Shown here in pieces: positions 51,784-60,879 of a stretch of 64,000 nucleotides of DNA. The notes under the pieces were generated by a model. The model was given only the letters and a program-made list of their open reading frames with translations, had not been told where the DNA came from and ran no database searches. Source of the DNA: DASZBX01 sp035943635 (GTDB taxonomy: Bacteria > Actinomycetota > Actinomycetes > Streptomycetales > Catenulisporaceae); the NCBI GenBank assembly GCA_035943635.1, contig DASZBX010000071.1:124001-188000 (forward strand), written 5' to 3'. Positions within the stretch are counted from its first letter, which is position 1; every line of letters begins with the position of its first letter. The position numbers and the translations under genes were made by a program.

Positions 51784-53238
51784 TCAGTCCCCGGCCGGGG
51801 GCACCTGGGCGAAGACCCGGCCGAAGGCGGCCAGCGCCTCGTCCACGACCTCGTCGGTGTCGGCCATCGAGGTGTAGATCCGGGACCCGGCCAGGGTGAT
51901 CACGCCTTCGGCGGAGAAGGCCATCGACATGTGGCCGAGCATGTCCATCCGCGGGCCGAGCTTGTCGAAGAACTCCGGGTCCTGCAACGACAGGTGCAAC
52001 ATGCCGGAGGTGTGCAGGTGCACGATGGAACCGAAGTTGTAGGTGACGTACGGCAGGTCGTACCGGGCGATCAGCGCCTCCAGGCCGGCCCGGAGCCGGT
52101 CGCCGGCCGCGCCGGCCCTGGCCGGGGCGTCGGTGCGGTCCATCTCCAGCAGGCTGTGGTAGCCGGCCGCGCAGGAGAGCGGGTTGGCCGCGAGGGTGCC
52201 GCCGATCAGGGCGCGCTTGCCGGCCGCGGTCAGGCCGCCGGCGAACATGGCCATCACCTCGGCCTTGCCGCCGACCCCGCCGGCCGCCGGGTAGCCGCCG
52301 GCCACGCACTTGCCGAACACGGTCAGGTCCGGGGTGACCCCGTAGTAGCCCTGGGCGCCGGCCAGGCCGAGCCGGAAGCCGGTGACCACCTCGTCGAACA
52401 CGAGCAGGGTGCCGAACTCGTCGCACACCTCGCGCACCTGCCGGTTGTAGTCGCGGGCGACCGGGTGGGTGCCGGACTCCGGGCCCACCGGTTCGAGCAG
52501 GACGGCCGCGGTGCCGCCCTTCTCCTCGTTGCCGGCCAGGATGGCGCGCAGCGCGTCCAGGTCGCCGGGGGCGGCCTCCTGGGTGGTCAGCAGGGCGCCG
52601 CCGGGGATGCCGGCCGCCTCCAGGCTCCCGGTGCCGGGGATCCGCAGGCCGTAGACGACCTGGTCGCTCCAGCCGTGGTAGGCGCCGCCGATCTTGACGA
52701 TGTTGGCCTTGCCGGTGAAGGCGCGGGCGGCCCGGACGGCCGCGAGCACGCCCTCGGTGCCGGAGCCGAGCATCCGGAACCGGTCGACGTGCGGCATGAA
52801 GTCGTGGATGAGCTTGGCCAGCTTGATCTCGTAGCCGTGCAGCAGGCCGGTGACCGGGCCGCACTCGGCGAGCAGCTCGATCACCTTCTCCCGGACCGGG
52901 GCGTAGTTGGAGCCGAGCACGGTCGGGCCGCCGGCCTGGAGGAAGTCGATGTAGCGGTTGCCGTCGGCGTCGGTGAGGTAGGCGCCCTCGGCCTTGGTGA
53001 TCTCCAGCGCCCACGGGTCGTTCAGGGCCAGGTTGTGCTGGACGCCGCCGGGGATGTACTTCTCGGCCTCGGCGGCCGAGGCCTTGGAGGTCTTGGCGTG
53101 GGTCTCGTACCAGGCTTCGTAGGCGGCGAGGGACTCGGCGGTCAGGGTGCGCAGCGGGCTGTGGGTGAGGGTGTGCAGCCGGGCCTCGATCGCCGGGACG
53201 TCCGGGTACTGGCTGATGGCGTAGGTGTCGCGGGCCAT
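51784..53238 (-). CDS. Class III PLP aminotransferase, glutamate-1-semialdehyde-aminomutase-like
   Basis: 484 aa. PLP lysine in TVFGKCVAGGYPAAG, Asp in LLVFDEVVTGFRLGLAG, KIGGAYHGWSDQ, and MLGSGTEGVLAAVRAARAFT. Longer than HemL because of about 50 extra N-terminal residues (MARDTYAISQYPDVPAIEAR). Set between a class II aldolase and a sugar kinase it is more likely to transaminate a sugar-derived aldehyde or keto compound than to make heme (inference). ATG at 53238, 17 nt from the aldolase stop. Confidence 0.88.
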   Translation of the reverse strand: MARDTYAISQYPDVPAIEARLHTLTHSPLRTLTAESLAAYEAWYETHAKTSKASAAEAEKYIPGGVQHNLALNDPWALEITKAEGAYLTDADGNRYIDFLQAGGPTVLGSNYAPVREKVIELLAECGPVTGLLHGYEIKLAKLIHDFMPHVDRFRMLGSGTEGVLAAVRAARAFTGKANIVKIGGAYHGWSDQVVYGLRIPGTGSLEAAGIPGGALLTTQEAAPGDLDALRAILAGNEEKGGTAAVLLEPVGPESGTHPVARDYNRQVREVCDEFGTLLVFDEVVTGFRLGLAGAQGYYGVTPDLTVFGKCVAGGYPAAGGVGGKAEVMAMFAGGLTAAGKRALIGGTLAANPLSCAAGYHSLLEMDRTDAPARAGAAGDRLRAGLEALIARYDLPYVTYNFGSIVHLHTSGMLHLSLQDPEFFDKLGPRMDMLGHMSMAFSAEGVITLAGSRIYTSMADTDEVVDEALAAFGRVFAQVPPAGD

Positions 53239-53255
53239 GTTCGGTCGACCTGTCC

Positions 53256-53960
53256 TTACTTCTCGGTCTGTTCGGGCTTGTCGGGCTGCTCGGCCTTCTC
53301 GATCTTCCTGGTGGTGCCGTAGTTGGAGCTGAGCGCGAAGTTGATCACGTCCTCCTGCTCCTGCTGGGTCAGTTCGCGCGGCGCGGTGCCGGTGACCGCG
53401 GACAGCAGCAGGGCCTGGCGGTAGGTGTCGGCGGCCCATTCGGCCAGTTCGAGGTTGTCCACGGCCTTGTCCAGGGTCCGGCCGTGCGCGATCGAGCCGT
53501 GGTTGCGCATGAGCGCGGCGGACTTGTATTCCAGCGCCTTGACCACGTGGGCGGCGAGTTCGTCGCTGCCGTAGCAGGCGTAGGGGGCGACGCGGACGGC
53601 GCCGCCGAGGTTGAGCATGGCGTAGTGGATCAGCGGGATCTCGTCGGCGACCAGGCCGATCGCGGTGGAGCCGACGGCGTGGGTGTGCGTGATGGCGCCG
53701 GTGCCGGTGGCCTTGTAGATGGCCAGGTGCATCGGGACCTCGCTGGTGGGGGCGAGGTCGCCGTCGACGACGTTGCCGTCGAGGTCGATCACCGTCATCT
53801 GCTCGGCGGTCAGGTCGGAGATGACACCGCCGGTCGGGGTGACCGCGACCAGGTCGCCGGCCCGCACGGACAGGTTCCCGCTGGTTCCGATCACCAGGCC
53901 GCGGGCGGCCAGGCGGCGTCCGGCGGCGGCCAGGGCCGCGCGCTCCTCGGCGAGCTGCAT
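53256..53960 (-). CDS. Class II aldolase/adducin family protein (fuculose-phosphate aldolase-like)
   Basis: 234 aa Zn-dependent aldolase or epimerase. TSGNLSVRAGDLVAVTPTG, catalytic Glu in PTSEVPMHLAIYKATG, Zn ligands THTHAVGS and third His in MRNHGSIAHGRTL. Tail is Lys/Glu-rich. ATG at 53960 with GGAAGGAG 6 nt upstream; first gene of the operon with the aminotransferase and kinase. An operator-like dyad lies about 40 bp upstream. Confidence 0.9.
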   Translation of the reverse strand: MQLAEERAALAAAGRRLAARGLVIGTSGNLSVRAGDLVAVTPTGGVISDLTAEQMTVIDLDGNVVDGDLAPTSEVPMHLAIYKATGTGAITHTHAVGSTAIGLVADEIPLIHYAMLNLGGAVRVAPYACYGSDELAAHVVKALEYKSAALMRNHGSIAHGRTLDKAVDNLELAEWAADTYRQALLLSAVTGTAPRELTQQEQEDVINFALSSNYGTTRKIEKAEQPDKPEQTEK

Positions 53961-53998
53961 GAAGGGCTCCTTCCCGGCCGCGTCGGCCCGGTCCGATA

Positions 53999-54020
53999 AA
54001 CATGATCTCACGTTCATGTT
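53999..54020 (-). promoter_or_regulatory. Operator-like dyad upstream of the aldolase operon
   Basis: AACATGA, 8 nt, TCATGTT, a perfect 7+7 inverted repeat of DeoR/GntR style about 40 bp before the aldolase start. A second dyad GATTGT...ACAATC lies near 54113-54137, between the operon and the divergent lectin gene. Confidence 0.5.
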
Positions 54021-54230
54021 CTGTGCGCCCGGCGGCGGCGTCAATCGGCGGACCGGCGCCGTTACCAAGCCGATACCGTGGTGCGGGCGCGGTGCGGGCC
54101 GGCTGTCGGGGGGATTGTCATCGTGGTATGTCACAATCAGCGCAGATGAGGTGCTCCCGGCGGGCGGCCCGCGGGCGCGGGGCATACCGGCGGTCGCCCA
54201 CACGTACTAGTCTTGCTATCCGTCAGATCG

Positions 54231-56273
54231 ATGTCATCCCAGGTGCCGCCACCCGCCGACCAGCCGGGAACGGCCGGCGAGAGGTACGAGGACAAGGTGT
54301 ACAACTGCGGCTCTTGCGGACAGGCCGGCGACGGCCGGTTCTGCCGGATATGCGGCGGCTCGCTCATCGCCGTCCCCGACCAGGCACCGGACCAGGCTCC
54401 GCCGCCGGCGGAGGCAGTAGACCCCCTGCTCTACGGCGGCGGCAGGCGACGGCTCCAGGGGTCCGCACCGGCCGAACCGCCCGTGCAGGCGGGCCCGGAT
54501 CCCTCCCTGTACGGCAGCGCCCGGCCGAGCCGGCACGCGGCCGCACCGGCGGCGCAGGCCGAGCCGACGGCGCTCCTGCCGTTCGGGGTACGCGGCGTCG
54601 GACCGGTGGCCGGGCCGACGAGCCCGGCGGGGCCGACGGGTTCGCCCGGTTCGGCCATTCCGGTGAGTCCGGGCGGTGCGGCCGGCCCGGCCGTTCCGGT
54701 GAATCCGGCGGCGGCGTACGGCGGTCCGGGCGCGGCCGGGGCCGCGGGCGGCGCGGCGAACCAGGTTCCGGTGACCACGGAGGCGACACAGCTGCTGCCG
54801 CCCGCCGCGGACCGGTCCAAGTTCTACGGCGGGGCGAGCGCACTGCCGGGCGCGGCCGACTCGACGGCGCTGATTCCGCCGCCCGGGAGCGGCAGTCCGC
54901 TGGGTTACGGCGCGGGAACCAGTCCCGTGACATACGGCGCGCCGAACGTCATGCCGGGCGCCGCGGACTCGACCCAGCTGCTGCCGCCCGCGGCCGCGGC
55001 GGCGGGCAATCCCCTGCTGTACGGGGGCGCCAGCGCAGCACCGGTCGCGGACTCGACTCAACTGCTGCCGCCTGCGGCGGGCAATCCCCTGTTGTACGGC
55101 GGTGCGAGCGCGGCACCGGCTGCGGCCGACTCGACCCAGTTGCTGCCGCCGACCCCGCAGAACGACCCCCAGTTGTACGGCGGGACCCCGAGGTATCAGC
55201 CGCAGCCGCTGATTGCGCAGCAGACGCAGCTGCTCCCTCCGACCGTAGCCGGGCCGGGCGCCGCGGGCGCGCCGCCCGCGCAGGCCGGGTACTGGGCCGC
55301 CGGACCCGTCGGTGCGCCGACGAGCGCTCCCGGCCCCGCGCCCGCGCCGATGTCCGCTCCTGCGCCGCAGCAGGCCGGGCCGGCTGCGCCGCCCGCGTTC
55401 CAGCAGTACCCGCCGCAGCAGGCGTGGCCGTCCGCCGGGTCGCCGGTCCAGGCCGGGCCCGCGCAGCCGCAGCCGGGCCCGGGGATGGGCCGGCCGGGCG
55501 GACCGGGACCGTACCCGCAGGCGGCCGTCCCGATGATGCCGGGCGGGCCGCCCACCCAGGTCGTCCCGACCGGATCGTACGGCCCGGCCGCCGCGGCCCA
55601 GCCGCCCGCGCCGCCGGAGGAGTACACCGGGGAGTGGGCCGAGGAGTCCGAGGGCCAGCCCAGGGCCGTGGTCTACGGCGTGCTCGGCGCGGTCGCCATC
55701 GCGGTCGCGATCATCGGCGGGCTGCTGTACTTCGGCACGCCCAGCGGGCCGGCCACCACGCCGACCGCGTCCTCGACCACGCAGCAGGCCGCGGCGTCCG
55801 CGACCCCGACGCAGACCTCGAGCACACAGCTGCAACTGCCGCCGCCCCCGCCGACGACCGCCCCGGCGACCACGGCCGCGCCCACGCCGAACGCGCCGAC
55901 CGGCGCCCTCACCGGCTACCAGGGCATGTGCGTCGACGACCGTTCGGGCCTGACCACGCCCGGGAACCCGGTGATGATCGCGTCCTGCGACAACAGCGTC
56001 GACCAGCAGTGGTCGGTCGCCTCGGGCAACACCCTGCAGGCGTTCGGGTTGTGCCTGGACGTGGCCGGAGGCGGCACCGGGGACTCGACGCAGGTGGACC
56101 TCTACACCTGCAACGGCACCGGCGCCCAGGTCTGGGAGCCGCAGGCGGACGGCGCGCTGTTCAACCCGCAGTCCAGCAAGTGCCTGGACGACACCGGATA
56201 CGGCGGATCGGGCACCCAGCTGCAGATCTGGGACTGCACCGGCAACCCCAACCAGAAGTGGAACCTGCCCTGA
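54231..56273 (+). CDS. Zinc-ribbon / LYGG-repeat / single-TM / ricin-lectin membrane protein
   Basis: 680 aa. Order: zinc ribbon (C26, C29, C38, C41); a Pro/Ala/Gly-rich cytoplasmic region (about 45-470) with roughly seven imperfect repeats combining TQLLPP and LLYGGAS; one transmembrane helix (about 480-503, VVYGVLGAVAIAVAIIGGLL); a Ser/Thr linker; and a ricin-B lectin domain (about 563-680) with CVDDRSG, QQWSV, CLDVAGGG, QVWEP, CLDDTG and QKWNL. So the ribbon and repeats should be inside and the sugar-binding domain outside. ATG at 54231 preferred over a TTG 18 nt upstream. Function unknown; possible wall or glycan sensor (inference). Confidence 0.88.
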   Translation: MSSQVPPPADQPGTAGERYEDKVYNCGSCGQAGDGRFCRICGGSLIAVPDQAPDQAPPPAEAVDPLLYGGGRRRLQGSAPAEPPVQAGPDPSLYGSARPSRHAAAPAAQAEPTALLPFGVRGVGPVAGPTSPAGPTGSPGSAIPVSPGGAAGPAVPVNPAAAYGGPGAAGAAGGAANQVPVTTEATQLLPPAADRSKFYGGASALPGAADSTALIPPPGSGSPLGYGAGTSPVTYGAPNVMPGAADSTQLLPPAAAAAGNPLLYGGASAAPVADSTQLLPPAAGNPLLYGGASAAPAAADSTQLLPPTPQNDPQLYGGTPRYQPQPLIAQQTQLLPPTVAGPGAAGAPPAQAGYWAAGPVGAPTSAPGPAPAPMSAPAPQQAGPAAPPAFQQYPPQQAWPSAGSPVQAGPAQPQPGPGMGRPGGPGPYPQAAVPMMPGGPPTQVVPTGSYGPAAAAQPPAPPEEYTGEWAEESEGQPRAVVYGVLGAVAIAVAIIGGLLYFGTPSGPATTPTASSTTQQAAASATPTQTSSTQLQLPPPPPTTAPATTAAPTPNAPTGALTGYQGMCVDDRSGLTTPGNPVMIASCDNSVDQQWSVASGNTLQAFGLCLDVAGGGTGDSTQVDLYTCNGTGAQVWEPQADGALFNPQSSKCLDDTGYGGSGTQLQIWDCTGNPNQKWNLP

Positions 56274-56301
56274 GCCGACCCGGAACAGGGCCCTGTCTGA
56301 C

Positions 56302-56345
56302 ACGTCTGCCGGTCCGCCTCCCGAGGGAGGCGGACCGGCAGACGT
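56302..56345. terminator. 21-bp perfect hairpin between convergent genes
   Basis: ACGTCTGCCGGTCCGCCTCC plus one base pairs completely with 56325-56345 around GA. It lies between the lectin gene (+) and galU (-). A 12-bp palindrome ACAGGGCCCTGT precedes it at 56285-56296. Confidence 0.85.
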
Positions 56346-56363
56346 CTGTGCACGGCCGCCGCG

Positions 56364-57260
56364 TCAGCGGTTGCCGAGGTTCTGGCTCTCGGCGTACTCG
56401 GTCATCAGCTTGAGCAGGTCCGGGCCGTAGGACTCGTGCCGCAGGGCGAGCGAGAACTGGGTCCGCAGGTAGCCGAGCATGTCGCCGGTGTCCCACCAGA
56501 TCCCCTCGATCACCTGGCCGTAGGTCGGGTTGGCCTTGGCGTAGGCGGTGATCGCGGCGGACAGGTAGATCTCCACGCTCGGGTCCGAGACCCAGCGCCG
56601 GACCGCGCCCTCGAGCTCGTCGACGATCTCGGGGGTGACCACGTAGCCGCCGATCGAGGCGAAGTCGCTCGGCGCGTCCTCGAGCGCCGGCTTCTCCACC
56701 ACCTCGGACAGGCGGTACAGCCCGCCGCCGAGGTCCTCCTCCAGGACCGGGATGCCGTACCGGCTGACCGAGGCCCGCTCGACCGGGATCAGGCCGATGA
56801 CCGGCGCGTTCATCCGCTCGTAGGCGTCCAGCAGCTGGCGCGCCCGGGGCACCACCGAGGTGAACAGCTCGTCCGACCACAGCACCAGGAAGGGCTCGCG
56901 GCCGATGGTCCGGGCGGCGTTGAGCACCGCGGTGCCGTTGCCGTAGGGGCCGTCCTGGTAGACGTACTTGATCTTCGCCTTGGAGGACACGGCGACCAGC
57001 GCCTCGGCCAGGGCCGGCTTGCCCACCGCGTGCAGCTGCGCGTTGAGGTCGTCGTCCGGGGCGAAGTGCTGCTGTACCAGGGCCTTGCGCAGGGACACGA
57101 CGATGGTGATGTCGTCGATCCCGGAGTCCACGAGTTCCTCGACGGTCCACTGGATCACCGGCTTGTCCAGGAGGGGCAGCATCTCCTTGGGAATGGCCTT
57201 GGTGAGTGGCATGAGGCGGGTGCCGATGCCGGCGACCGGGATCACTGCCTTGGTGATCAT
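56364..57260 (-). CDS. galU: UTP--glucose-1-phosphate uridylyltransferase
   Basis: Makes UDP-glucose for wall and exopolysaccharides. 298 aa nucleotidyltransferase: PVAGIGTRLMPLTKAIPKEM signature, LVDSGIDDITIVVS, QDGPYGNGTAVLNAA, LWSDELF (the usual LGDD is WSDE here), and GIWWDTGDMLGYL. ATG at 57260. Its promoter must lie in the AT-rich gap upstream. WSDE in place of DD at the metal/UTP site is worth noting but occurs in an otherwise complete enzyme. Confidence 0.92.
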   Translation of the reverse strand: MITKAVIPVAGIGTRLMPLTKAIPKEMLPLLDKPVIQWTVEELVDSGIDDITIVVSLRKALVQQHFAPDDDLNAQLHAVGKPALAEALVAVSSKAKIKYVYQDGPYGNGTAVLNAARTIGREPFLVLWSDELFTSVVPRARQLLDAYERMNAPVIGLIPVERASVSRYGIPVLEEDLGGGLYRLSEVVEKPALEDAPSDFASIGGYVVTPEIVDELEGAVRRWVSDPSVEIYLSAAITAYAKANPTYGQVIEGIWWDTGDMLGYLRTQFSLALRHESYGPDLLKLMTEYAESQNLGNR

Positions 57261-57586
57261 GGGTGAATCACTCCATCGGGGTAGGTCTCGGCAAGAGGTG
57301 CACTGACTTCATGTATATCGCAAGCGGCGGCGGGGCAGTGGTGGAATCTCGATAATATGGGTCCAATAAGAAGCCTACTGAGACATTTTAGCTTCAGTGT
57401 TCGATGACCGTTTTACCATATTTTAGCCGCCCTTAGCGAGCTATTCACCCACAGTCCGGGCACCTAGATCGCGCGGGCGAACCCCTACGGCATCACGTCA
57501 TCGCTGATCGGCGCCCATGCTCCACCAACCCCCTGCCCGCGCCGACCGGTCGACTCCCCTTGACCGGGTGGCGCGGCACTGCTTGT
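57261..57586. other. 326-bp AT-rich intergenic region upstream of galU
   Basis: The stretch 57300-57450 is far lower in GC than anything nearby. It holds two copies of ATTTTAGC (57385-57392 and 57420-57427) 35 bp apart and several TA-rich -10-like boxes. No gene. Candidate galU promoter and nucleoid-protein (Lsr2-type) binding region. Confidence 0.55.
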
Positions 57587-60500
57587 CTAAGCCGGCCACA
57601 GCCCGCGGCAGCCGGCCTTGGCGGCCGCCACCGCGGCCACGTATCCGGCGGCGATGACACCAAGATACGGGTAGAACGCGGGCGGGGGCGAGGCGAACGC
57701 CAACAAAGATCCGGCCCCGCTGGCCGGCAGCACCGGGCCGAGCACGGCCAGCAGCAGTCCGGCCGCGGCCACCGCCCGGGCCGGGCGGCTGGTCCAGGAC
57801 TGCCGGCGGGTGCGCAGCAGGAAGATCGCCAGCGCCTGGGTGAGCAGGTTCTCGGCGAACCAGCCGGCGTAGAACGCGGCGTGCGCAGTGCGCCCGGCCG
57901 GGCCGGCCGAACCGCCGGACAACCGGTGCAGGACGACGAACGTGGCCAGGTCGGCGACCGTGTTGAGCAGGCCGAAGACCAACGCGAACCGGGCCGGGTC
58001 GCGGGCGGTCAGCCGGCTCGGCCGCCGGGCCGAACCCGGGTCCACCCGGTCCCGGGCCAAAGCCAGCTGGCACAGGTCGAAGCACAGGTTCTGCACCAGG
58101 ACCTGGAGCGGGAGCATCGGCAGGAACGGCAGGATCAGCACCGCCAGGGACACCGACAGCGCGTTGCCCAGGTTGGAGCTGATGGTGATCCGCAGGTACT
58201 TGACCGCGTTGGACACCGCGCGCCGGCTGTCGGCGACGGCCCGGCCCAGGCAGGCCAGGTCCTTGTCCCCGAGCACCACGTCCGCGCACTCCCGGGCCAG
58301 TTCGGCCCCGCCGCGGACCGCGATCCCGACGTCGGCCGCCCGCAGCGCCGGGGCGTCGTTCACCCCGTCGCCGAGGTAGCCGACCACGCCGCCGCCCGCA
58401 CGCATGGCCGCGACCAGCCGGGCCTTGTGCGCCGGGTCGACCCGGGCGAACACCGTGGTGCGGGCGGCCAGCGCGGCCAGCGCGGCGTCGTCGCAGCCGT
58501 CCACCCGGGCGCCGGTGACGATCCGGCCGGGATCCAGGCCGATCTCCCGGCACACCCGCTCGGCCGCCTCGGGCGAGTCCCCGGTCAGCACGGCCACCCG
58601 GATGCCGAGCGCGGCCAGGTCGGCCACCGCGTCGGCGGCCCCGGCCGCGGCCCGGTCGCGCACGGCGACGAAGCCGACCAGGGTCAGCCCACGCTCGTCC
58701 TGGGCGCTGAGCGGCGTGTGCGCGCGGCGCGGCGCGAGCTCGCCGGTGGCGACCGCGATCAGCCGGTCGCCGAGCGCGGCCCGGGCCTCGGCGTAGCCGA
58801 GCAGCCGGGCCCGGCCGGCCGGGGTGAGCGTGACCCGGGGCCCGGCCGGGACCGGGCCGGGCCCGGCGCCGAGGCCCGGGGGCGGGCCGTCGTCCGGGTC
58901 GGCCAGGGCGCCGGCCTGGGCGTAGGCGCAGGCGTCGAGCACTTCGGCGACCGCGCCCCGGGTGACCAGGACCACGGAGCCGAGCCGGCCGGGGTTGCGC
59001 AGCAGCGCGCTGACCCGGCGGCGGACCGGGTCGAACGGCAGCACGTCCAGGATCTGGAAGTCGGCGTCCGGCTCCGCGGACGCGGCGGCGGACCGGGACG
59101 GGGCGCCCGCGTGGTCCGGGACGGCGAAGGGCAGGACGGAGGCCAGCCGGGCGGCGGGCGGCTCGTCGCCGGACTCGTGGTCGGTGTCGGACCCGGTGTC
59201 TGCGTCGAGATCCAGGTCGCGGTCGAAGTCGAAGACGGCGCTGGTGACCGAGCCGCCGGTGTACCCGGCGGCGCTGCTCAGCGGGATGACGGAGGCCAGC
59301 GCGGGTCCGGCCTGCACCGCGGCCGGTCCGGCGAACCCGGCCGGCGCCACCGCCCGGGCGCTGGTCGCGGCGGCCGGGAAAACGCCGGTGAGCAGGTCCG
59401 GGGTGTCGGCGGCGGCCAGGTCGGCGTAGAGCCGGTCGTCGCCCTCGGCCTCGGTCAGGGCCTCGTCGAAGGCGTCGACCAGGCCCGGGGCGCGAGCGGT
59501 GACGGCCCGGCTGATCGTGGCGGCCCAGTCCAGCGCCGCCGCGGACGGCAGCCCGGCCGCGTCGACCGAACTGGACACGGCGAGCCGGCCCTCGGTCAGG
59601 GTGCCGGTCTTGTCCACGCAGAGGGTGTCCATCGCGGCCAGGTCGTGCACCGCGGGCAGCCGGCGTACGACCGTGCCCTCGGCCGCCATCAGCCGGGCCG
59701 CGCGGGCGAGCACGGTGGTGATGACCACCGGGAGCATCTCGGGGGTCAGGCCGACCGCGACGGCCAGGGCGAAGGCCAGCGCGGGGGCGGGCAGGTCGCG
59801 GTTGGCGGCGATGGTCAGCACGAGCGGGACGGTACCGGCCGTGAACGCGAGCAGCAGCCAGGTCACCCGGCGGGCGGCGCGGTCGAAGCCGTTGGCCGCG
59901 CGTTTGGCCGCGGTCGCCGCGTGGGCGGCGCCGAACACGGTCGCGGCGCCGGTGGCGACCACGACGCCGGTGCCGGTGCCGTGCGCGACGGTGCCGCCGG
60001 CCAGGCACAGCCAGGGAACGGAGCCGGGCGGGGCGGCGGTTTCGGGCGGCGCGGACTCGGGCGTTCTGGGCTGCGGGACGGTCGGCGCCGGGAGTTGGGC
60101 GGAGACCAGGCCGGTGCGCGAGTCGGTCCGGGCGGCGGCCGCGGTGGCGGGCTTGCCGTGCCCGGGGGCCGGATCGCCTGGCCGGGGGGCGTCGGGCCGC
60201 AGCAGCGCGGGGGCGGCGGTCTTGGCCGCGGGCCGGGACTCGCCGGTCAGCACCCACTCGCCGATCTCCAGGTCCGCGGCGGCGAGCAGGTAGAGGTCGG
60301 CGGGCACCAGGTCGCCGGGGACCAGGCGGACCACGTCGCCGGGGACCAGGCCGGACACCGGGATCTCGCGGTCCACCGGGCCGGCGTCCGGGCCGGCCCG
60401 GCGCACGACCGTCGCGGTGGAGCTGACCATGGCGCGCAGGGCGGCGGCGGCGCGTTCGCCGCGGCGTTCCTGCTGGATCCGCAGGGCGCAGCTGATCATC

Positions 60501-60862
60501 GCGCCGGCGAAGACGACCAGGGCGCCGACCGGGCTGCCGGTGAGCGCGGCCACGGCGGCGATCACGGCCAGCAGCAGCACGAACGGGTCGGTCAGCGCGG
60601 TGCGGCCGCGGCGCCAGCGGCCGGGCGGCGCGGTCTGCGAGAGCCGGTTCTCGCCGTAGCTCAGCAGCCGGGCGTCGGCGTCGGCCTCGGCCAGGCCGCG
60701 GGCGCCGGTCTGCAGCTCGCGCAGCAGGCGCAGCCGGGGCAGGCCGGCCAGGCTGCGGGCCCGGCTGCGCTGGTCGGCCGGCCCGGCCGGGTCCGGCCCG
60801 GGCCGGTTCGGGTCCGCGCCCTCGCCGGTGAGCAACTCGAACGCGGAACCCCGGGTTCCCAT
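57587..60862 (-). CDS. Magnesium-translocating P-type ATPase (MgtA/MgtB type)
   Basis: 1091 aa membrane pump. Cation_ATPase_N, then A domain (GDVVRLVPGDLVPAD, LTGES), transmembrane GLTPEMLPVVITTVLARAAR, phosphorylation site CVDKTGTLTEG (D about 417), hinge GYLGDGVNDAPALRAADVGI, and C-terminal helices (ITISSNLGNALSVSLAVLIL). The LTPEMLP and AMDTLCVDKTG blocks place it in the P3B Mg group. Two long Ala/Pro/Asp-rich inserts (about residues 170-230 and 490-590) enlarge it beyond the usual 900 aa. ATG at 60862, 17 nt after the ArsR stop: one operon. Confidence 0.9.
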   Translation of the reverse strand: MGTRGSAFELLTGEGADPNRPGPDPAGPADQRSRARSLAGLPRLRLLRELQTGARGLAEADADARLLSYGENRLSQTAPPGRWRRGRTALTDPFVLLLAVIAAVAALTGSPVGALVVFAGAMISCALRIQQERRGERAAAALRAMVSSTATVVRRAGPDAGPVDREIPVSGLVPGDVVRLVPGDLVPADLYLLAAADLEIGEWVLTGESRPAAKTAAPALLRPDAPRPGDPAPGHGKPATAAAARTDSRTGLVSAQLPAPTVPQPRTPESAPPETAAPPGSVPWLCLAGGTVAHGTGTGVVVATGAATVFGAAHAATAAKRAANGFDRAARRVTWLLLAFTAGTVPLVLTIAANRDLPAPALAFALAVAVGLTPEMLPVVITTVLARAARLMAAEGTVVRRLPAVHDLAAMDTLCVDKTGTLTEGRLAVSSSVDAAGLPSAAALDWAATISRAVTARAPGLVDAFDEALTEAEGDDRLYADLAAADTPDLLTGVFPAAATSARAVAPAGFAGPAAVQAGPALASVIPLSSAAGYTGGSVTSAVFDFDRDLDLDADTGSDTDHESGDEPPAARLASVLPFAVPDHAGAPSRSAAASAEPDADFQILDVLPFDPVRRRVSALLRNPGRLGSVVLVTRGAVAEVLDACAYAQAGALADPDDGPPPGLGAGPGPVPAGPRVTLTPAGRARLLGYAEARAALGDRLIAVATGELAPRRAHTPLSAQDERGLTLVGFVAVRDRAAAGAADAVADLAALGIRVAVLTGDSPEAAERVCREIGLDPGRIVTGARVDGCDDAALAALAARTTVFARVDPAHKARLVAAMRAGGGVVGYLGDGVNDAPALRAADVGIAVRGGAELARECADVVLGDKDLACLGRAVADSRRAVSNAVKYLRITISSNLGNALSVSLAVLILPFLPMLPLQVLVQNLCFDLCQLALARDRVDPGSARRPSRLTARDPARFALVFGLLNTVADLATFVVLHRLSGGSAGPAGRTAHAAFYAGWFAENLLTQALAIFLLRTRRQSWTSRPARAVAAAGLLLAVLGPVLPASGAGSLLAFASPPPAFYPYLGVIAAGYVAAVAAAKAGCRGLWPA

Positions 60863-60879
60863 GCTGGGTACGCCCGGTG

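Noticed and set aside
54940..55200. Repeats in the lectin gene as a possible CRISPR array
   Set aside because: The repeat is in frame, codes TQLLPP/LLYGG units of varied length and has no uniform spacer.
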